Source of the DNA: Ischnura elegans
Lineage: Eukaryota; Arthropoda; Insecta; Odonata; Coenagrionidae
Direction: 5' to 3'
Assembly (NCBI RefSeq): GCF_921293095.1
Contig: NC_060259.1
Coordinates: 28,589,812-28,653,811, forward strand
Length of the DNA stretch: 64,000 nt
Positions 57,381-64,000 of this stretch are shown piece after piece. Each line of letters starts with the position of its first letter. Positions within the stretch are counted from its first letter, which is position 1. A program made the translations under genes and the position numbers. The notes beneath the pieces are model-generated. The model was not told the origin of the DNA and ran no database searches. It saw only the letters and a program-made list of their open reading frames with translations.

Positions 57381-58089
57381 CTATAATAATACTCAAATTT
57401 ATATTATTTGATGCATAATAATTCAAATTCAAGTATTAAAAACTACTGATGAAGGAATGGGTAATGAATTATATAGCAAAAACGTGCATAAACACAATTA
57501 AATGATAATGTGCATTTTTGACCCCCTAAGTGCCCAGATGTATCTTAAGATACGTGTAGGATTAAGTACTATGCAAATGTTAGAGATTTTTTAAAATATT
57601 TTTTCCCGCATCAGGTATGATGCCTAATCATGATTTAAGCAAAAAAAGTAAAATTTTTAGAAAAAAATCTTCTGGGCATTAATGGGTTAATAACACCAAT
57701 ACACGTAAAAGGAAAATATTAAGATGACTCCTGTTGGAGAACGTTAAGAAGTAGAAGTTAAAGCTGGTTATATTTTATTGTGCCGTTCATAAAATTATCC
57801 TGCAGATCAGATTCATGCATAGTGTGTGGTGTATTTTGTGTTATATTTTGATCAACTATAGTTAGAAATTATTTCATTAGTGTTAAGAAACTGTGGCAGT
57901 TTCGCCTTCCCAAATATTTTCATGACACTGCTTCCTTCATTTTTGCAATCTAATTTACTCATCTAGGAATTCACAATTAAAATAGTATATGAAATGATAA
58001 TATGGATAGCAATCAGCGTTACCAATGCTCTTCGCAGATGAGGCAGTATTTATTCGATTATTCAAAGTGATTTATTACATCCATTGATT

Positions 58090-58262
58090 GAGTCTTTTCG
58101 ATCTTGATTCCTTTTGAGTCTTTTCGATCATGATTCCTTTTGAGTCTTTTCGACTCCTTTGAGTCTTTTCGATCATATAGTAATTGAATCTTGATTTGAG
58201 TCTTTTCGATCATAGTGATTAAATCTTGATTTGAGTCTTTTCGATCATAGTGATTGAATCAA
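58090..58262 (+). repeat. Tandem array inside hAT copy 2
   Basis: Units based on TTGAGTCTTTTCGATCAT, with a longer variant containing AGTGATTGAATC. Unit order differs from the array at 37856-38030. Confidence 0.85.
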
Positions 58263-58342
58263 TTGATTGAATCACTTATGTGCCTCGAGTCAAAATGATT
58301 GAATCACTAAAATGATCGACTTTGCCCATCACTAATCCAAAG

Positions 58343-60370
58343 GCTATGCTAACGTGTTTTGGAATCGGAAATGTGTGTTGCTTATGCAGTCGGGGGTAAC
58401 GATAAATGCAGATGCAGACCGCTCAAATTTTGCTAGTTGAAATGTTTCAACGGGGTCTCATTTAGTCAAAACCAACTATTAATTCCCAATTTTTCTCTCA
58501 AAATCTTTACTAGAACGCGTTGATGGATAAAATTGAAGTTTTTTCTCACATTTTCAGTAGGATTATTTTGAAAGTAAATAATGATTTTGTGGAGCAGGAT
58601 ATAAAGGATAATTTTATCAATTGCATACATGTGTTAGGTAACCCTCTTATTCCATGAAAATATAGAACAACTATCTGCCGAGAGCTGCCGGTGTTGTTTT
58701 TATGCACTAAAAATAAATGACATAAAATTTAAATTGCATACATTTTTATCAAAAGTATTATCAGAAAAATTTGATCTCGGTATTGTTGGCGCTTCTAAAA
58801 ATAGATGCTTCAATTTACTGTCAATACTCGATTCTGTAAAAAATTGCATTATAACTATTTTATGGCTCAATCCCTAACCTAGCGCTAAGGTAGCTTTATA
58901 AAGAAATAATATATTTACGAAAGCTTTTATTTTGCCTCAGATTAATTCCCTCTAATTGGCCCGACATATTGATTCCATTGTTTTATTTGAGCTTAGTTTC
59001 ATATTCACCATCATCAAAAATCTATATTCTTTAATTTTAACAGTGATTAACTAATTATGACTGCCATTTCATGCACCGTCTTGATTTTGTTCGGCGGTGG
59101 CGTGGGGGAGCAAAATAAACTGGTTGTGGCTGCACGAACACTTGAAGAGCATTTTTATTGGGGTTTATTAAATTTACTCGTACGCACCAGTGAAAATTAC
59201 TAAATTTATTATATCCGAATATATTTTGGTTATGAAATGTCACATATTTACACTGTTCCCTCTGGGAATAAGTTGTATTGTATATGGCTCTATAAGGAAA
59301 TACAGTACCTCTCTACATCGTAATTCAAGTGCGATATTGGTTATATAGGCGAGTATTAAGGCTGACAAAATCAGGAAGCCTTTGATGGCCTTCAATAGTG
59401 TTTTTTAACTTTATTTAGATTCTTGTTAAAAACAAATTTTTGTTGCATCAGCATAAGCTAAATTACAGTCAAAGTTCACACATTAGGTCGAAATGTTCAG
59501 AAATATCGAAGAATCCTTGTTTTATAATTTCATAAATGTAGCAAATTTAAATGATGAATGGGCATCACCATCGTCGAAAATATGTTATTAACAAGATAAA
59601 TATTTAGGCATTTCATTTCAATCAGAATATATCATGCTAAAGCTCGTAATCTATTTTTAATCCTGGTTAACATAGAAGCAAACAGCCAATCTTATCCGCT
59701 TTACGTCATGCTTAGTCCCCCGAGTAGCATACCTGCATTTGTTTGTGTATTTAGCTCGAATTATCTCCCTTTGCTACTAATCCCCATTTCATTCCTTGCC
59801 CATTTCCCTTAATCTAGTATTCTCCCACTTATATTTTCAACATTCCCTCGCCGCTTATTACCTATCAGTAAATGGTCCGACCACACCTTCTAACTCCTAC
59901 TTATCTTTTCCAGCAGTTCCCACTCCTCACCACCTCGTTCAGACCTTTTTCTCTCATTTTTTGTTTGAGGAGTTAAATCAGGCTGACTTATGGCCCTATT
60001 CCCGCTCCTTGTCGAAGATATCCTTCAGGGTCAAATAAGTAGAACACAAAAGATATAAAATTCCGAAAGTATAAGTATATTGAGTGTACCACAATATTTC
60101 CTAAAATTTTTGTGTGGCAGACGGGAACTTGAATGAGAGGATAAAGTTGTAACAGTGCCAAATTATTTAGTCTATCCTTATGAAAAGCATTATATATGTC
60201 ATTAATTCGAAGTTCTTAATAGAATCCAGCGTAACACTTCTTTCAACAAAATGTAAACGCTCACTATAAAATCAGACACATTATTATTAAAGTATTGTCC
60301 CGGTTAATGTAGGTTGATATGAAGAATTTTGCCAGTTATCCCGGCCTATCTACCCTCACCGCTTGGAGAT
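58343..60370. other. Two kilobases without a recognised gene
   Basis: The frame 59796-60038 (80 codons) has no motif. A stretch at 60050-60120 resembles the insert at 61120-61296. Confidence 0.4.
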
Positions 60371-60674
60371 ATGATATGGTATTTGGGAGGCGACTTACAG
60401 CTGAGGTCATTTGCGCCATGATGGAAGGAATGGAAGGTAGGGTGGAGAGAAACCCGGCGTCGGCATTAGCCTGCTCTTAGCGAAAGACGCCGAGAGGACC
60501 ACGGCTTAACGTCCGGTCCGACGGACGGAGTGCTTCGCTTTAAATGTCCTCCACACAAAAGTTAAGCAGGGATCGGGCAGTCTCTGAAAATTGTCTGCCA
60601 CCGCCGGGATTTGAACCCGAGCCCACGGAGTAGGAAGTCAACACTCCAGCCACCACACCAATCTGATTCCCGTT
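60371..60674 (-). repeat. tRNA-derived SINE-A, most complete copy
   Basis: About 304 bp. On the minus strand the head carries GATTGGTGTGGTGGCTGGAG (A-box region) and GGGTTCAAATCCC (B box). The body reads through CAGACAATTTTCAGAGACTG, GGACATTTAAAG, GACGTTAAGCCGTGGTCCTC and CGCCGGGTTTCTCTCC, with the tail CAAATACCATATC. This copy is the reference for the fragments elsewhere. Confidence 0.8.
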
Positions 60675-60998
60675 CAGCTTGGATTTCCCTCTTTAACTTA
60701 CATCTATCCCCTTTCATTCAAACTATGAATTCTATTATCTTCCTTCCCCTTCCTCGCTTACCTAACACTCTTCGCTCTCAGTTTTTAATATCCCCTCCCC
60801 AATCGCTCAATCCAAACTTATTGTCTCGTCCGTATCTCTTCGAAAAGCTTCCTCTCCCCGCCCACCACGCCCAGGACTTCGTTGTTGGAACGCATTATTT
60901 AAAGTGGACAAAGACTCTCTCTTAATATCCAAATCTTCGTTCATTTCCTCAATACCTAACGTCCCTTTGTAATCTCCCCCCTCTTTAATTAGTTGTGA

Positions 60999-61430
60999 GA
61001 ATCGTATTGTTGAGGTGACTAGAGTACTGACTTACTACTCGGTGGGCCTGGGTTCAAATCCCGGTCGTGGCAGAGTATTCATAGATTATCCGATCTCTGA
61101 TTGAGTGCTATGTGGAGGTAAAAAATACCGAAAAGATAGATATATTGACTGTGCCACTAAACTTTAAGCCTCTCACCGGTTAAGAAGACCCGTTGCGAGT
61201 GCGATTTTCAAGCCAGCAGTCGTAAATATGAAGATCTCTCTAAATAATTATTTTGCAACAGACACTTCAACTTATCATAGTACGTCCATCTGATTGTACG
61301 TTAATCCGTGGTCCTCTTGGCGCCTTTCGTTTAGGGTACACTAATGCTGACGTCGGGTTTCTGTACGTTCTTCCATCCCTACCATTCCCATTCCCAATGG
61401 CGTGTATGATCTCAGCTGTCTTCGTCCTAC
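60999..61430 (+). repeat. SINE-A split by an insertion
   Basis: The head (60999-61119; B box GGGTTCAAATCCC at about 61050) and the tail (61297-61430; ACGTTAATCCGTGGTCCTCT, TGACGTCGGGTTTCT) are colinear with SINE-A. Between them lies 61120-61296, foreign to the SINE. It shares CTCACCGGTTAA, AAGCCAGC and TAAATATGAAG with 62450-62530. Confidence 0.7.
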
Positions 61431-62409
61431 TGCTATACCCTCCCTTTGTCAGATGCGAATATATCGCCATCAGTATGAAGTTTATCGATGGCTAAGTTCT
61501 AACAAAACGTATCTCAAAAATAGCAACTTTTCAGAAAAGCAAAAATACGATTTATTTTGTAAAATGTATATAATTTTAATTGAGATTAAAAACCAAAAAT
61601 ACATAAAACTAAAAATGAAGCATAATTTTGCAAACAAAGAGTTGTTTTTTGCTTGAATTTTATTTTTTATTAACAGTTTTAGCAGTATTAACTTAGACCT
61701 GCCAAATTTTCGTGTTGTTAGAACGTATAGCCATCGATATTTTCCTTGAAAATGACCCGAGAGTATTAAAAACAATCGGGGCGTACCAGTACAAAAGGTG
61801 TGGAACTTCTTAAGATAATTATATTTATTGAATCATGAACTCAAGATTTCACAGAGTTATTTCGTGTACCGTTGAAGGTACAGGGGGAAATCATCTTTCC
61901 ATAAGCCTATTTCTGCATAGGCGTGTTGTTCAATTGGAAACCTAATCGATTCACAGCAGCAAACATGATTCAATGAAGAATTATGGATTATCTCAACACA
62001 AAAGCGATCTTTTTCTGTGCTTAGATTCTACAGCATACCAAATCATTGCATCTTTCACTTGTTGGTATAATTTCTGTGATATTTGACGGTATATCGGGGT
62101 TGTGTATAATTTATCAGTCAACAATAAGGTTTATAATGAGGAAAGAGACCTTAAAACTTATGATGGTAACGAAGGAATAAAAGGCATGCCTCTATTAATT
62201 TGTGACCGTTTACGTTAATTGTGGAAGTAACGAAGTGACTTTCATTGCATTTACGTTCGTTTGCTCGTCTCATCACGGCGTCAATTTTAGTAAGTTTTTA
62301 GTAAGTCAATTTAGTAAGCGCAAAAAAGAGCTGACGGGAAAATTTACACACTCATCCCGCCTTTAGCTCGATTTAACTGAACAGTTTAATTTGAAATATC
62401 GCATATAAG

Positions 62410-62560
62410 TAGGTAAATTGATTGTACAACTACAGCTCCTAATTTTTAACCCCCTCACCGGTTAATGCCGTTGCGAAAACTCTTATCAAGCCAGCTGTTA
62501 TAAATATGAAGCTCTATCTAAGTAATTATTCAACAGAAAAGATCACGTACATCTACTTAA
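62410..62560 (+). repeat. Unclassified short repeat, second copy
   Basis: Blocks CCCCTCACCGGTTAATG, TCAAGCCAGCTGTTATAAAT and CTAAGTAATTATTCAACAGA match 61165-61262, the insert inside the split SINE. A partial third copy (start only) is at 60050-60120. Confidence 0.6.
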
Positions 62561-62831
62561 TAGACTCCATCAACAGCCTTAAGAAAAGCATCACAAGTTA
62601 TGATAGAATTATTTCTTAAACATTACGTCTTCTTTCTACTGACACTGATGAATTCACTAGTTTAGATGATATTTTATGTGAAATGAGATTCACTTAGATG
62701 AGATGCAAGCACGCTGAAACCTTCCCAAACGATCACCTCTATTCAGCGGCCTCCTCTATAAGTGTCCACTTTTTCTGCGGAACTGAATGTATATCCCATA
62801 TTAGTCCAAGCAACCAGGACTAAAAAAGTGT

Positions 62832-63295
62832 CTATCTCTGAAATTGCTATGGAGAGATGATTTTTGTACGTATGAGTATTGAATATACTTCTGAACACAA
62901 ATCCGAGGTTTCCCGAAAAAAATCCTCACTTTGAAACTACGTTTTTCACGAAAATATCGAAAAATACCAATGCGTTCTCAGTTTGTAAAAAAACAACCCT
63001 TTCTGGAGAAAGTAACGGAAACAGTTAATGCAAATTTAACGCCAAGCTATAATTTCCTACGAAATAGGTTCCATTAACTTTTTGTAGGAGGAACGGAAGG
63101 CAAACTTAATGACGCTTGAAAATCAGTCTCAAAACTACTTCTCCTACTTGCCACCCGTCATTACCCTACTGCCAGCGAGGCATAGTTTTCGATATTTTCA
63201 TTAAAAATACAGTTTTCCAGGTAGAATTTTCTTGGAAAACCTCGGATTGGTATTCAGCAGCTTTGAAACTACGTACAAAAATAAATGTGTCCCAA
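62832..63295. repeat. Long imperfect inverted repeat
   Basis: Left arm 62832-62975 and right arm 63180-63295 share, in inverted order, TTTTTGTACGTA, AATCCGAGGTTT, a TTTGAAACTACGT block and GAAAATATCGAAAA. The arms span about 465 bp, with the plus-strand frame 63116-63490 overlapping the right arm. No terminus or target duplication was settled. Confidence 0.55.
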
Positions 63296-64000
63296 AAATT
63301 ATCTATCCATCATATTTTCACACCTGAAACTCCTAAATTCCCGGGCTTTGTAAGCAATACTAATTTCACATCTTTCCATAGACTACCTTTTTCGACGGCT
63401 AGCGCCCACTTTTTCAGGCCAATCTTTATGTGGCCAACCTCCGACATGCACTTCAAAAAAATACTATGGAATATGGTTCTTCTATTGTAACATTTTTACG
63501 GGTTAAAGAGCGTCGATGGAGGCGTACATCCTTAACTTCTGACCTTTCGTTTCCTTAGGAGCTCGAATGAAAAGACAGTCAGCCCTCCGGGGGCTGCAAC
63601 TAGCATTTAGTTTCCTGGCACTTAAATTTATGCATAAAATTAAAATTTTGAAACTCTAGGAAGACAATCATGCCAGTTTTAGGTAGTACCTTCATTTTTA
63701 ACTCATTTTTTACTGTTCCTCTCTGGAAGCCATATTGCCTAATCTCCATTCAGCGGGCACCTTCTTAAGCGTCCAATTTTCATTTACCTGTTCGTTGGCC
63801 ACTTAGGATAAGTTTTACTGCATTTAAAACACTTATTGTGAACTCTGTCAGTAAATCCCACTTCAGCTGTCGTAAATCAGCTTTCTAAAAAGCTTCATAA
63901 TTAATGTGAGAACCTATCCAGCATTGCTTCTCGAAGCTATTTTATATTATTCTGAAACCTAAGTCTCACGATTATGTCGATTAGATGGCTCCCTGTATCT
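63296..64000. other. No recognised gene
   Basis: The tail of the 124-codon frame (63116-63490) ends here with no recognised domain. TTCAGCGG..C-CTTCT-TAAG-GTCCA blocks recur at 62740-62775 and 63748-63778. Confidence 0.4.

Larger units (their letters stand above)
55182..57686 (+). mobile_element. piggyBac element, decayed, nested in the hAT
   Basis: A 2505-bp element inserted at TTAA (55178-55181 and 57687-57690). It has a perfect 16-bp terminal inverted repeat CCCATTAATGCCCAGA. The intact hAT copy 1 has a single TTAA at the same place (37451-37454), which proves the insertion boundary. Size, TTAA target and CCC ends fit an autonomous-size piggyBac; the transposase relic inside confirms the superfamily. 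Confidence 0.95.
54887..58334. mobile_element. Non-autonomous hAT element (TAGTGATGGG type), copy 2, carrying nested insertions
   Basis: The outer element has the same ends as copy 1 and is flanked by an exact 8-bp duplication ATCCAAAG (54879-54886 and 58335-58342). Without the inserted piggyBac and one TTAA, it is about 939 bp against 943 bp for copy 1, with high identity. Its tandem array near the right end differs from copy 1 in unit number and composition. Confidence 0.93.

Noticed and set aside
60590..60674. tRNA gene
   Set aside because: A and B box-like sequences are present but the acceptor stem is absent and the body continues as a dispersed 300-bp repeat; this is a SINE.

Overview
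This window looks like gene-poor, AT-rich nuclear DNA from an animal, most likely an arthropod. There are no operons, rRNA genes or bacterial-style coding blocks, and almost every open frame is under 110 codons and unconvincing. What is present is a dense graveyard of transposable elements typical of large arthropod genomes: hAT-type miniature elements (MITEs) with 8-bp target duplications, piggyBac-type elements in TTAA sites, Tc1/mariner/pogo-like elements in TA sites, tRNA-derived SINEs, pieces of at least three non-LTR retrotransposon lineages, and Penelope-like remnants with hammerhead-like motifs. The species is not identified.

Layout. 1-9 kb: decayed DNA with hAT-end-like fragments, two copies of one hAT MITE family and a pogo-like element. 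9.2-10.8 kb: two copies of an unclassified repeat, the first split by a 522-bp element (ATAC duplication) and by a hAT-like MITE. 12-19 kb: TA-flanked elements, long inverted repeats and two more hAT MITEs. 20-25 kb: RTE-like and R2-clade retrotransposon C-terminal relics. 27.3 kb: a textbook-spaced TATA/initiator pair. 30.9-33.4 kb: LINE 3' ends in both orientations, one interrupted by a hAT MITE. 34-41 kb: piggyBac and hAT MITEs, a 943-bp non-autonomous hAT that interrupts a GC-rich open frame, and Penelope-like hairpins. 43.9-44.7 kb: the best candidate for a cellular gene, a minus-strand exon pair whose splice phases agree. 46-54 kb: an unclassified repeat in four pieces, a piggyBac MITE, and a perfect 48-bp palindrome. 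54.9-58.3 kb: the clearest structure in the window, a three-level nest (hAT MITE inside a decayed piggyBac inside a second copy of the 943-bp hAT). 60-64 kb: tRNA-derived SINEs and inverted repeats.

Nothing suggests that these parts work together as one pathway. Their value is as a record of insertions that can be ordered in time, because several filled sites have an empty counterpart elsewhere in the same window. All family assignments come from termini, target duplications and translated motifs read by eye; no database was searched.
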